The notes: generated from the letters alone by a model not told the origin. A stretch of DNA of 19,330 nt from Planctomycetaceae bacterium (GCA_016765335.1 JAESQE010000401.1:1-19330), one strand, 5' to 3'. Positions 1-9,103 are shown, counted from the stretch's first letter. Made by a program: numbers and translations.

Positions 1-2309
1 CCAACGAAGTGGAAGATTTTGACAGCCTTAAAGTAGAGTTTTCCTGCTGCTTTGTAGTTGCCCAGGTAAGACTCGCAGCTCCCTATTTGATGAAGAGTTT
101 GTCCACGATTTACGCCAATTGAGGTGCCTCTTTCATGGCTGAGAGAGTGACGATAGGCCTTTACTGCTTCTCTATATCTTTTTTGTGAAAGAAGGGAATA
201 GCCTAGCATTCCGAGAGCATTTGACATGTTGTTATGTAGGTCATGATCGTTAGCTTCAGATTGATTGTCTTCTTTGGCTGATCGGAGTTGAGTACGATAA
301 CCTTCAAAGGCTTGCTGAGAATGCTTTTCTGCTGATGAAAAGTCTCCCAGTTTTTGGGTGGCAATTGCTCGGGAGATAGCTAAATCTGGCGCCCCTTCTG
401 CAGCACCAATACTTCTCTCTATTCGATTAACTAAATCGAGACCTTTAGACATTAGTGAATCATCGAAACTACGAGATGCTAAAGACATAAATAATTTTGT
501 TAAACTGGAAGCATCTTCAAAATTCTTGGAACTGATAGCAAGTTCTGTTGCGTCTAGCATGACTCGGGCACCCTGTTCAGGTATTCTTGAAACGAAAAAA
601 TATCGCATTAAAGAAGAAACAATATTTATTGCGGCCTTTACTAGTTCTCTATCGTTCCCTCTTTCTCGAGCCAGCTCTAGAACATTTAAAAAATTCGGGA
701 GTTCTACTTTATATCGCTGCATAACCTGAGGTGTGTCTTCGGGGGTGTCGTAATGGAGTTCGAGTACAGCCACCATTACGCTAAATTCTTGAATCATGTG
801 ACGCACTACGTCCTCAAATAAATCTGGTTCATCAAGGCGGGCTCGGTCTGTTACAAACTGACGAATTGGTGTTAGTAGTCGGCCACGACTTATTTTTTCG
901 TTTATCGGTATGATATTAACAAAGTTCCATCGACGGAGAGAGGCTAGAGCTTCCTTAGAATTTTCCAAATTACCCCTTTCTTTTTCTAAATATTGTGTGA
1001 TAAGCCCTGCTGGGGCTAGAGCTAGAGCCCAGAGCAACTTTCGACTATCTAACGAAAGGGCTGTATACGCGGTTTGGAGGCATAGATCTAATGAGGTATG
1101 CCGATTGTGGTGCTGTCTGCCAGGGATGCGAATAGATTGTGTTCCATTTTTCTTTATTTCTGCCATAGCATTAGCAGTGCTTCCATAATATTCAATTAAT
1201 GTTCCTGCAAACTTGATTGCCAAAATATGCCCATCACAAAATAGTAGTAATTCTTCGTCAGAGTGACTGTTAGAGGCTTCACCGTGACTCGTATATGTTT
1301 CATGAAGTAATAGTCGACTAGCAAGCTTATCTAGTCCTTTTAGCTGAAGGCGCGCATCTGCTGGGAATCGGTACAACAAAGTTTGACTAGTCGTAACGAA
1401 CTGAGTGCGGTATGTGTCTCGCATCAATTGGATTATTACATCCTCGAACTCATCCAGGTTATCTAGATTAATCTGTTCAATACCATCGAATACTACACAC
1501 GCATGAATATCATCAAGACGAAATGGGATTTCCTCTTCACTACATACTATACCGTCATCAGTAAGTGCAGTGCGCAATGCCGTGGTGAGGTCTGTAACAG
1601 CTCTATACTCCTCGATGTTGCACCACAGCACGATCCGACCAGATTCAATACGACTAAATGCCTGCAAAAGCAGTTCAGATTTTCCGATACCACCGACTCC
1701 ACTAATTATCACAGATTCACCTGATTGCAATGAATTTGTAAGAGCCTCTAATTGAATTTCTCTACCAAAAAATTGTTTAGATTTCCTCGGAGGGCGAAGA
1801 AGGGATGTCGGGAGACGGATTCTATTCTTTAATCTTGCACGTGTACGATCAATTAGATTTTGCTTGATTTTTTTCAATTCGGCCGTTGGTAGACTTTGCT
1901 GTACATCATGCTCCCGATGGCATGATGTACAAATGCGAATCAAATTATGAGGGTGATGAGATCTGCTAACCGACCATGGAGTAATGTGCGCTGTATCTAC
2001 ACCACTGCCTGACCCGCAACGAGCGCATTGGTTTTGGCTCTCAGCCTTTAAGTGATCTAGAATTGCCTTTGGAATACTAGGGCGGGGTTCGTTAGGTCCA
2101 CACCAATTCCCGTCAAGCAATTTGTTAAATTTACTTAGCTCTAATTCACTAAATCGAGTTTTACCTTCGAGCTCTATTGTTTGCAAAGAGCGTAAACTGT
2201 TAGATTTCGCAAAATTTTTCTTTGTAAAGTGAAAAAGAAGTTCTGCTGTAATTCCAAGGTAGAGAGAGGCATCAAGCGGAGTTAACAGTTTGTCATCCCT
2301 ATCTTCCAT
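1..2309 (-). CDS. HTH-HNH nuclease-STAND NTPase-TPR protein, partial at left edge
   Basis: I translated the reverse strand by hand: 769 codons are open from ATG at 2309 to the window edge with no stop, so the C-terminus is missing. A TAA lies two codons before the ATG, so the ATG is the first usable start, although no clear ribosome site precedes it. Residues 8-66 resemble an excisionase/MerR-like helix-turn-helix. Residues 95-134 form an HNH nuclease: CARC (95-98), AHIT with H108, PHNLIRIC with N122, then CTSCH (127-131). A STAND/NB-ARC NTPase follows, with Walker A GVGGIGKS (204-211), Walker B CVVFDGIEQ (271-279) and a sensor-1-like VTTSQ (305-309) where Arg is usual. About three TPR-like helical repeats fill roughly 640-769. 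In known Avs/STAND defence proteins the C-terminal repeats sense a trigger and the NTPase switches on the N-terminal nuclease; that role is inferred here. The gene lies 66 nt downstream of the receiver gene. Confidence 0.85.
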   Translation of the reverse strand, partial: MEDRDDKLLTPLDASLYLGITAELLFHFTKKNFAKSNSLRSLQTIELEGKTRFSELELSKFNKLLDGNWCGPNEPRPSIPKAILDHLKAESQNQCARCGSGSGVDTAHITPWSVSRSHHPHNLIRICTSCHREHDVQQSLPTAELKKIKQNLIDRTRARLKNRIRLPTSLLRPPRKSKQFFGREIQLEALTNSLQSGESVIISGVGGIGKSELLLQAFSRIESGRIVLWCNIEEYRAVTDLTTALRTALTDDGIVCSEEEIPFRLDDIHACVVFDGIEQINLDNLDEFEDVIIQLMRDTYRTQFVTTSQTLLYRFPADARLQLKGLDKLASRLLLHETYTSHGEASNSHSDEELLLFCDGHILAIKFAGTLIEYYGSTANAMAEIKKNGTQSIRIPGRQHHNRHTSLDLCLQTAYTALSLDSRKLLWALALAPAGLITQYLEKERGNLENSKEALASLRRWNFVNIIPINEKISRGRLLTPIRQFVTDRARLDEPDLFEDVVRHMIQEFSVMVAVLELHYDTPEDTPQVMQRYKVELPNFLNVLELARERGNDRELVKAAINIVSSLMRYFFVSRIPEQGARVMLDATELAISSKNFEDASSLTKLFMSLASRSFDDSLMSKGLDLVNRIERSIGAAEGAPDLAISRAIATQKLGDFSSAEKHSQQAFEGYRTQLRSAKEDNQSEANDHDLHNNMSNALGMLGYSLLSQKRYREAVKAYRHSLSHERGTSIGVNRGQTLHQIGSCESYLGNYKAAGKLYFKAVKIFHFV

Positions 2310-2375
2310 ATCTTAAATCCGGTTTGCTTAATTAATTCCTATAAACATTTATTCAGTAGATTATGATGAAACTAA

Positions 2376-4367
2376 TTATGTGGGATCAGGTTCTGGTTGA
2401 ATAAGTCCACTTCTTACAACAGTTTCAAAGTCTGGGGCTTCAGTTTGCTCCCGATCTTCGATTAAAAGGATTATTCCAGCTTTTAATAGATCCTTTCTGA
2501 TAAGCACATTTGTGCTGTTTTGAAAGTTCCAAGCTAAAAGTCCCATATGCGGGATGTTTGCGTCCTGACCTGTTATGGAGGCTATATAAGTCCATCGGTT
2601 GTCTTTAGCTCCTTTTAATTTAATTCCAGTAGTCAATATGTGTCGAAAGTCGCCTGATGTACGTGCATGATTGAAAGCTTGTCTCGCCAATTCTGCTACT
2701 TGTCTTTCATCAATTCCTGCATAAGCGTCTGTCAGAGCATCGCAGCAGTGATCTGTCATAATGAGTCGTAAGGCTGGTGCGCTATTGCTATCTCGTCCTA
2801 CAAAGCATACCGCTCCTTCTGCCAGTTCGGGTACCTCAAGTCTTGTCGGTATACCTTCAGTGTTGGCATAATAGGCTTCAACATTCACTGGAAATGTGGC
2901 CGGAAGTGTAGCTATCATTCCCACTCGCCCAAGTCCGGAAAGCACTCGTTGCTGTAGTTCTAAAACGTGAGCTTCACGTAGGCGTGCTGCTATTATTAGA
3001 TCGTCAGATTGAAACGCTCGGTTGAGCTGCTCATGAGAGACTGTATCAATATGTTTCAAATTCCACTTTATCCAATATAGCTCCTGACCAATACGAATTG
3101 CAGGGGTGCGAGCATCATTTCCGTATGACCAGTCCTGTACATTCAGTAGTTTTGCCGTACCTACCAACAACAAAATCCGTGGAACACCACTACGTTGAAG
3201 GTCACATGCTGGTGTAAGAACTAACAAGACTTTATCTGGAGTCAGGTCAACAAGAACTTCAGACTTGAGGCGTTCAATGTCGACATTTTCGGATATCTTT
3301 AATACATCGCCAAAAGTAACAGAAGCCTCTAATGCTCCTGGTAAGCGCAATCTCTTCGCATTTTGAGTTAACAAGCGTTCAACCAATTCTTGCAATTCAG
3401 GTGAACCAGCAACAAAGGGAGGGGGGTGGCTTGAGGTGGAAAACTGATTCAGTTCGATTGCTGCATCAATAATACCTGTGTCACGTTCGATTTCATGCTG
3501 AAGAACACGATCAAATACATCGACGAGATAACTTCCGGTGGGTTGACCTTCGGCATTTAAAAGAAGTTGTTGAATTTGACCGATGTCAGAAAGGCGCAAG
3601 TTACGTAATAATTTCAGAGTACTCTCGGTTGCTTTCTTCATGCCGTCCTCAACCGTGCAGAAGAAAGTAGCCAATCTGCGGGAGTCTATAGAGTTTTCAG
3701 CGAGACGTATAAGGTGACGCTCAAGGCGATCCGTGTCCTCTAAGTCAGCTTTCCTTATGATTCTAAATGAGGAATCCAGCAAGCCAACATCATCTCGAAA
3801 TTCATCCCGTTTTGCTTCTAAGCGGTGGCTACGCGACATGAGAATCACTAATGGGGGATTGTTGCGCCGTGTCTCGAGTGCTTGAGAGAGCTTGTTCTTT
3901 GATTCTTCTAGAGCAGTATCATCTTGCGTCTTACTGAAAAACAAATCGATTAAGATTAAATCGGCAGTTTGAGCGGCATCTATAAAATCTCGTCCAGATG
4001 TTTCACAATTAAGACCAAGTGCTTTGAGCTTTTCAATTGCTAGATCTATGTGATGTTGGTCTGATGCTTGGTCGTCAATGTAGGTTGCAAAGACCGGCTC
4101 ACAGATTACGCCAAGTTCACCCCTTAGGTTCCAAACTGCTGCAATATAATCGTTATCGGCTATAAGTTCATCGAATGGCTTATCTGAGGCCGGTGGGTAC
4201 GCTTTCGAGATCTTATTTCGGTGCTCTTCGAGCAGATCATCATTGAACGTAGGCCAATCCTCATTTCCAGGATCAATATCATTTATCGTTGGCACAGCAT
4301 CACAGACATCATCAACGATAAGTGCGTTTTTAATATTCTTTTCCTTAAGTAAGTCACTAAGACTCAT
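2376..4367 (-). CDS. Receiver-domain protein with long novel C-terminus, paired with GHKL kinase
   Basis: This encodes 663 aa. I chose the ATG at 4367: it overlaps the upstream stop (ATGA) and has GGAGG about 9 nt before it; an upstream in-frame ATG at 4430 lies inside the kinase gene. The N-terminal ~220 residues look like a response-regulator receiver. The acidic pair D19-D20 follows strand 1 (NALIVDD), the likely phospho-acceptor is D141 (LILIDLFF), the Ser position is S178/S180 (VILMSRS) and the conserved Lys is K206 (IIRKAD). About 60 extra residues sit between the acidic pair and the next recognisable element, far more than in CheY-like receivers. No DNA-binding output domain is recognisable in the remaining ~440 residues, which include an LVLTPACDLQR segment of unknown meaning. 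Translational coupling to the GHKL gene implies a phospho-relay or direct complex with it; this is inferred. I do not recognise the C-terminal family. Confidence 0.85.
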   Translation of the reverse strand: MSLSDLLKEKNIKNALIVDDVCDAVPTINDIDPGNEDWPTFNDDLLEEHRNKISKAYPPASDKPFDELIADNDYIAAVWNLRGELGVICEPVFATYIDDQASDQHHIDLAIEKLKALGLNCETSGRDFIDAAQTADLILIDLFFSKTQDDTALEESKNKLSQALETRRNNPPLVILMSRSHRLEAKRDEFRDDVGLLDSSFRIIRKADLEDTDRLERHLIRLAENSIDSRRLATFFCTVEDGMKKATESTLKLLRNLRLSDIGQIQQLLLNAEGQPTGSYLVDVFDRVLQHEIERDTGIIDAAIELNQFSTSSHPPPFVAGSPELQELVERLLTQNAKRLRLPGALEASVTFGDVLKISENVDIERLKSEVLVDLTPDKVLLVLTPACDLQRSGVPRILLLVGTAKLLNVQDWSYGNDARTPAIRIGQELYWIKWNLKHIDTVSHEQLNRAFQSDDLIIAARLREAHVLELQQRVLSGLGRVGMIATLPATFPVNVEAYYANTEGIPTRLEVPELAEGAVCFVGRDSNSAPALRLIMTDHCCDALTDAYAGIDERQVAELARQAFNHARTSGDFRHILTTGIKLKGAKDNRWTYIASITGQDANIPHMGLLAWNFQNSTNVLIRKDLLKAGIILLIEDREQTEAPDFETVVRSGLIQPEPDPT

Positions 4368-6724
4368 ACCTCGTTTCCTCCTGGTAATTCGAGGATAAAG
4401 CGATGAAGACGGCCAGTATCTGGGTTGCATTCGTCATCAAGTTCTAGCGTGCCGTTATGATGCTGAGCTGCATCACGCGCAATATAAAGGCCAAGCCCAC
4501 GTCTACGTTTGTTGTCTTTGAGGGAGAAGAACATCTTGAATACTTGTTCACGGTTTTCAGGAGCAATCCCACGTCCATTGTCCTCAAATGTTATTGTTGG
4601 AGGGCCGCTAGATAAGCTAATCTTTATCTCAGCTTTGAAAGAAGGTTCGCGCTCTGCTCGCATATCTAACCAATAGACTGAATTTGAAATGAGGTTTTCT
4701 ATTATTTGTACGATCATACCTTTTACTGCTCGCACTCTTAAGGAGCGTCTTGATGTACCCCAAACGATAGATATGTTATGTCGCTTAAATTGTGCGTCAT
4801 GCGCCTCTATTGAATTGCGGACCAATTCGTCCAATGAAAACATCTCTGTTCGTTGGCGACCAGATACGCTCAGCGGGTCCAGAACACGAATCCGTTTACC
4901 AATGCTCTTCATTTCTGCTTGAAGAGTACTGAAGTAACTTCGTAACTTATCAGGTACATCTTTGCCTGTAAGCTTGGTAAGAGCATTAAGAGCGTTTTCA
5001 GATGCTCTGGCCAGTTCATGTGCCACGACTTCAACCATTAAGCCGACGCCAGCCATCTCAACCATTTGGCGGCTTTCTTGCTCCACCTCCTCGATTCTTT
5101 TACGAGCCTGTGCTGCGAATTCCGAAAATTCAAATAAGGTTTCCTGAAGGCTCTCAATTGCTTCATTTCCCTCAGATGGTGTGAGTTTTTTCAATTTTCG
5201 AATGGCGGTGCGAGCGCGCTCCTCAAGTTTAGTAACTTTTGTCTGTGCGTCCGAAAGGTCAATCTTTTGATGCTTGTATTGCCGCTCGACATCGCGCATG
5301 AAGGTCCCTAGCCGGTCTTGAATGGTATATCGCAGAACCTGAAGAAGTACATATTGTTCGGAGGTCTCGCGTAAACCTTCCCGATTGGTTTGGTCAACTA
5401 ACATGGGATTGCGGGTTCGCGATATATTCACGCGACCGATGAATTGTGTTTTGTTAAGAGTATATCCGGATCTTCTAAGCGCTTTTCGATCAAGCTCCAA
5501 CCAATCATCTACATCTTCGCCATATGGGAAAACCCTGAACCTATCGCGAAACAAAAGAATACCGGACCATTTTTCCTGCAATTCCCGAACAGCACGCTGT
5601 TCGCCGATACTATCGATGCCAGAGAGACGTCGTCTATTGTACCAATGTGCTTCGAAGCTGAACGGCCCAACAGAGGTAAGCGCTGAGTCTTCCACTGGGC
5701 CATCTTTGCCAATAATCGCCGCTTGAAGGTCTTCTTCAGGAAGCTTTAACGTTTGTCGCTCGACTGGATGCTCAAAACCTAGATCAAGTGCCTCAAAATT
5801 GCAGGTAAGGATCGGGGAGCCATCGATAATCTCATAAGTCCCTGTCACACGAGCATGAGCAGCATTGAGGAGAGCATTCGTCATAATTGGAATCGATAAA
5901 CGATCACTATTCCAATAGATTGCGATACGAGGACGTGATTTTGCATCAGCAAAAGGATCAGTCAGTCGGGCGAAATCATACTCGGCCATTTCGCGGACTC
6001 GAGATTCAGTCCAATTTTCAAGAAGGTCGCTGATAACAATTGAGGTGCCGGACCAATCACTCCTTGGTTTGTCACCTCCGATCTTTGGTGTAATCGGTAT
6101 TTGATCAAGCATGGCATCGAGATCACTAAACGCTGCCCAGTCGATCTCGAGTATATTGAGTTGTGTGTCATCAGCCTTAGCAGTCTCAACTCGTAGCCGT
6201 TCCCCAAGCCTCATAGCTGAAAGACGACCAATACCTTTTTCACCAAGATACGGCGTTTCTTCGTCGCCACGCTTGAGTGCGGCTTCAACCTCTTTCTTTC
6301 GTGACGACGTACCAATTACGAGAAAATTTTGATCAAGGTCTGTTAGCGTCATTCCGAGACCTTTGTCGGATACAATGATCGTATTAAAACGTTTCTGAGC
6401 TATCTCAAAACTGTGAGATAGAGATTCAATAGATGTTGCTTCATCAACGGCCTCAGCGAATCCTCGGCGAGCCCCTTCGCTCGCCGTCGAAAGAAACTCC
6501 GTCTTTATCTGAACTTTTATTTCTTCATAGCTTATACCTGAATCAATTTTGGTTTTGATCCGAAAATAAGCTCTCCTAGGAAGTACGATATCAAATTTAA
6601 TATCGACACCTTCCTTGGTACCTGCATCAAATCCATTTTTAATGAGTTCATAGAACGCGATGATGTCTGAGCTGATTAGTTCAGACCCAAGCTCTAAAAC
6701 AGTTCTTGCAGTAATTCGAAACAA
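4364..6724 (-). CDS. Double-GHKL ATPase: Hsp90/MORC-like plus histidine-kinase-like
   Basis: This encodes 786 aa. The start is TTG at 6724, with AAGGA 8 nt upstream, and the protein begins directly at the conserved ARTVLELGSELISSD stretch. Residues 1-180 form an Hsp90/MORC/MutL-type GHKL ATPase: ELIKNGFDA (26-34, N-box), DKGLGM (120-125) and GEKGIGRLS (161-169). Residues ~390-455 (FRDRFRVFPYGE, then TNREGL) resemble the S5-like transducer that follows such domains. A predicted coiled coil spans ~485-555. Residues 556-786 resemble a histidine kinase: an H-box-like VVAHELARA with H569, N-box IENLISNS (675-682), DNGRGI (715-720), an F-box-like FKMFFSLK and GLGLYIA (743-749). No membrane segment is seen, so it should be cytoplasmic. 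It is translationally coupled to the receiver gene, its likely partner. Both nucleotide sites look intact. Histidine phosphorylation of H569 is inferred only from its place in the box. Confidence 0.88.
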   Translation of the reverse strand: MFRITARTVLELGSELISSDIIAFYELIKNGFDAGTKEGVDIKFDIVLPRRAYFRIKTKIDSGISYEEIKVQIKTEFLSTASEGARRGFAEAVDEATSIESLSHSFEIAQKRFNTIIVSDKGLGMTLTDLDQNFLVIGTSSRKKEVEAALKRGDEETPYLGEKGIGRLSAMRLGERLRVETAKADDTQLNILEIDWAAFSDLDAMLDQIPITPKIGGDKPRSDWSGTSIVISDLLENWTESRVREMAEYDFARLTDPFADAKSRPRIAIYWNSDRLSIPIMTNALLNAAHARVTGTYEIIDGSPILTCNFEALDLGFEHPVERQTLKLPEEDLQAAIIGKDGPVEDSALTSVGPFSFEAHWYNRRRLSGIDSIGEQRAVRELQEKWSGILLFRDRFRVFPYGEDVDDWLELDRKALRRSGYTLNKTQFIGRVNISRTRNPMLVDQTNREGLRETSEQYVLLQVLRYTIQDRLGTFMRDVERQYKHQKIDLSDAQTKVTKLEERARTAIRKLKKLTPSEGNEAIESLQETLFEFSEFAAQARKRIEEVEQESRQMVEMAGVGLMVEVVAHELARASENALNALTKLTGKDVPDKLRSYFSTLQAEMKSIGKRIRVLDPLSVSGRQRTEMFSLDELVRNSIEAHDAQFKRHNISIVWGTSRRSLRVRAVKGMIVQIIENLISNSVYWLDMRAEREPSFKAEIKISLSSGPPTITFEDNGRGIAPENREQVFKMFFSLKDNKRRRGLGLYIARDAAQHHNGTLELDDECNPDTGRLHRFILELPGGNEV

Positions 6725-6811
6725 ATTAAATTTCCTTAAATTTATCTTCTTGCAAAGATTTATGTCTTAACTAGGGATGAAAAATAGCTCAATGATTCAT
6801 TTAGTTTTAAA

Positions 6812-8686
6812 TTACAAGAATAGGACTTTATTTTCGAGAGGTGGTGGTTCGTATTTTCCATCATAATCAAAAAAGTCTATATCCTGGTCCCGCATTTTAA
6901 TTTTTATACGTTCAACAAGTAACGGTACGTCTTTACTCCAGTCATCATATCTCATGATGCTTACTTTGCCAGAGGTCATGTGTGCTTTTATAAGATGGAA
7001 GTTTTCAAGATCACCATACAATTGAGTCGCACACCCAATATATATCCGTAATTCAGGAGGCAAGTCTCCCAAATACTTTTTATGGAAGGTGTAGCTGTGA
7101 CCTTTCGTAAGCTCACCGGATTGAATCTGATCATAGGCTTTGTTACATTCAGTTTCTATCAGTTCAGGATCTCCCACGGAAAATAGTGCTTCCCTAGACT
7201 GCTCTATGGCATCATTGTAACTGTTATAAAAATACTTAATATCTCTTTTTAAACTATCGGGCATTTTGGTTTGGGGTTTGCGCTTACCAAAAAGTCCCAG
7301 CGAAAAATAAACCAGCAAATCATCTTTCCGCTTTTGTTGCGCCTCATCAAACAGTTCATTACCAAAATGATTAATGAGTGCTAGGTGTGCCTTATTGTGT
7401 GATCCTGTCACGCGGCGGATTTGCTCGGTAAATTCAAACTCGTTATTCGCCGGAATTCTGCCTAATTCTAAAGAGGTTTCCCAGAAATCAGTGAATAGCT
7501 CAAGGTGCTTATCGATAATGTCTTTCTGTAAAGCAGGCTCACGAGTCTTTATTTGTCGCTGTGTCTTTTGTTGCCAATTCCGTCTTATGTGTTGTCTTTC
7601 CAACAGGAAAGTCTGTTCTTCCATTTTGTCTTTGAAAACAATAAAAATACCCTGTCCAACGGCTACTGCATTTTCATCAAATGTGGTTTCAATATATGAA
7701 CGAATCTCTGACTGAGAGTAATATTTTTGAAAGGTTTTTCTGCTGGTGATGATTCCGTCTTGATAGGGCGTAAATTGACTGATAACACTTTCACCAGCAA
7801 TCATCACAGATAAAATAAGAAACTTGTTTGCGTATTCCCAAGCTCTTCTGAGGGTCTCAGTTCGTTCCTCCCTATCTTCAATGACATTAAGGACAAACCC
7901 AAGATTTACTATGTCACTATTTATTAGTTCTCCATCGGGATAATGTACGGGATCCCATCCTGAAATATCTATACCGTGAGCCTCTAATTCACGTAAATCA
8001 TCACCTTTTCCACAGCCATAATCTAGCACTGTCCAATCGCCATTTAGGTAATTGTGGCGAGCGAGGATCTGCATGGGCGATGAAAGCTGGTTGCGGTCAA
8101 TGGCTGTTCTATGTCGCTCAACTTCGATAGGGGCGGATAGCTTTTCAACTTGCTCAATTTCTTTATCGGCTTTAGGTTGGAGTCTGCCTTGTTTATTGAG
8201 ATAATACCCTTTGTTAGAAATCAATCTTTCCCAATTTATTTTAAAGCCAATAGATCGGGGGTTTTCATAAAGTCCAATTTTTTCGCCTTCAGCTGTGATT
8301 TCTTCAAAGGTTGGCTTTAACGGAAAATCATGATTTACAAATGTTTCCTTTCTATGAAGTATTGGTGGATTTTCAGAGTTTTCATAAGATGCTTTTCTCA
8401 CAGAGAGCTTTGTTAGATCTACAGTGTAACTGTGTCGGAGAGAAGGATAGCTAAATTCTTTAAAATCGGGATAGCTTAGAAATGCTACCTTAAAATCACG
8501 TTTATATAGTTTTAGAATATTCCAGTCACTTGTCTGAATCTTTAGTGCTTTTGCAATATTCATTAACACGCAATACAACTCATCAGGTAATGTTGAGGTC
8601 GCGCTATTATGAACATATATAGAATCGGGAAGTTGTTTCCCAATTTCTATCTGCTTAATATAATTTTTATAATTTTCAAAGTTCAA
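6812..8686 (-). CDS. DNA phosphorothioation-associated putative methyltransferase (TIGR04096-like)
   Basis: This encodes 624 aa starting at TTG 8686; an in-frame TAA lies just upstream and no ATG occurs before residue 42, so a non-ATG start is likely. The N-terminus has the GKQLPDSIYVH and LSYPDFKEFSYPSL type segments, and NPPILHRKETFV lies at ~106-117. RHRTAIDRNQLS (191-202) precedes the SAM-binding motif LDYGCGKGDD (221-230). GWDPVHYPDGEL and NLGFVLNVIEDREER (261-275) follow. The C-terminus repeats an LPPELRIYIGCA pattern and ends with a QDIDFFDYDGKY-type tail. This architecture and length match my recollection of the family named as DNA phosphorothioation-associated methyltransferase. Its substrate is not established. 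No dnd or ssp genes are in the window. By eye the gene is more AT-rich (many Lys, Ile, Asn, Tyr) than the GHKL and receiver genes, which may mean a different origin. It lies 88 nt below the arsR-like gene and 87 nt above the GHKL gene. Confidence 0.85.
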   Translation of the reverse strand: MNFENYKNYIKQIEIGKQLPDSIYVHNSATSTLPDELYCVLMNIAKALKIQTSDWNILKLYKRDFKVAFLSYPDFKEFSYPSLRHSYTVDLTKLSVRKASYENSENPPILHRKETFVNHDFPLKPTFEEITAEGEKIGLYENPRSIGFKINWERLISNKGYYLNKQGRLQPKADKEIEQVEKLSAPIEVERHRTAIDRNQLSSPMQILARHNYLNGDWTVLDYGCGKGDDLRELEAHGIDISGWDPVHYPDGELINSDIVNLGFVLNVIEDREERTETLRRAWEYANKFLILSVMIAGESVISQFTPYQDGIITSRKTFQKYYSQSEIRSYIETTFDENAVAVGQGIFIVFKDKMEEQTFLLERQHIRRNWQQKTQRQIKTREPALQKDIIDKHLELFTDFWETSLELGRIPANNEFEFTEQIRRVTGSHNKAHLALINHFGNELFDEAQQKRKDDLLVYFSLGLFGKRKPQTKMPDSLKRDIKYFYNSYNDAIEQSREALFSVGDPELIETECNKAYDQIQSGELTKGHSYTFHKKYLGDLPPELRIYIGCATQLYGDLENFHLIKAHMTSGKVSIMRYDDWSKDVPLLVERIKIKMRDQDIDFFDYDGKYEPPPLENKVLFL

Positions 8687-8774
8687 AACGCCTAAAGCCC
8701 TTATTTACTATGATTATGTTTGGGGTATGGTGCTACCAAATACACTGCCTATTGTAATTCATGTTTCTTTAAGA

Positions 8775-9071
8775 TCATTTTACGGCACTATCCCATACGA
8801 TACGCTGCTCATTGATCCATGTTTCAGCTGTAACTAGCTTCTTTGGTTTTATTTTGCATGTCCTTACACGTCCGACTTTTATTGAATCGACCAGTCCTGA
8901 TTCTTCCAAAATACGAATATGTTTCATAAAGGAAGGTAGAGCCATATCAAATGGCTCAGCCAATTCGCTTATTGTTGCTGATCCTCTACCAAGGTGTTTA
9001 ATAATTGCTCGGCGTGTAGGGTCAGTCAGTGCTTGAAATACAGAATTTAATACTGATTGATTGTTATCCAT
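8775..9071 (-). CDS. ArsR-family winged-helix transcriptional repressor
   Basis: This encodes 98 aa. ALTDPTRRAIIKHLGRGSA followed by TISELAEPFDMALPSFMKHI and ILEESGLVDSIKVGR is the classic ArsR/SmtB winged helix (recognition helix about 44-58, wing about 62-75). No cysteine metal site is visible in the recognition helix, so a metal-sensing role is not supported; it resembles the subgroup often found beside SRPBCC/AHSA1 genes. It ends at WDSAVK, about 10-15 residues earlier than the usual tail (RRxWExRLDxLE), so the C-terminal dimer helix may be shortened. The ATG at 9071 is only 7 nt past a strong -10 box, so the message may be leaderless. It is the first gene of the minus-strand series and probably represses its own promoter and perhaps the downstream defence genes. 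Confidence 0.88.
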   Translation of the reverse strand: MDNNQSVLNSVFQALTDPTRRAIIKHLGRGSATISELAEPFDMALPSFMKHIRILEESGLVDSIKVGRVRTCKIKPKKLVTAETWINEQRIVWDSAVK

Positions 9072-9075
9072 ATGG

Positions 9076-9103
9076 CTAACTATAAATTGTTTTAGATAGT
9101 TAG
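9076..9103. promoter_or_regulatory. Inverted-repeat operator over the arsR-like promoter
   Basis: CTAACTAT (9076-9083) and ATAGTTAG (9096-9103) form a perfect 8-bp inverted repeat with a 12-nt spacer. One arm covers the -10 box and the other touches the -35 box. This placement is what is expected of an autoregulatory ArsR-family operator. Binding is inferred. Confidence 0.55.

Noticed and set aside
358..1755. Plus-strand frames opposite the HNH-STAND gene
   Set aside because: They are shadows of the continuous 769-codon minus-strand frame, which carries clear motifs.
4368..4430. Longer N-terminus for the receiver protein (start at 4430)
   Set aside because: The extension lies wholly inside the kinase gene, while the ATG at 4367 has GGAGG and the ATGA overlap.
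4689..6332. Several plus-strand frames within the GHKL gene
   Set aside because: They are antisense shadows rich in Ser, Arg and Cys with no domains; the minus-strand protein has full GHKL motifs.
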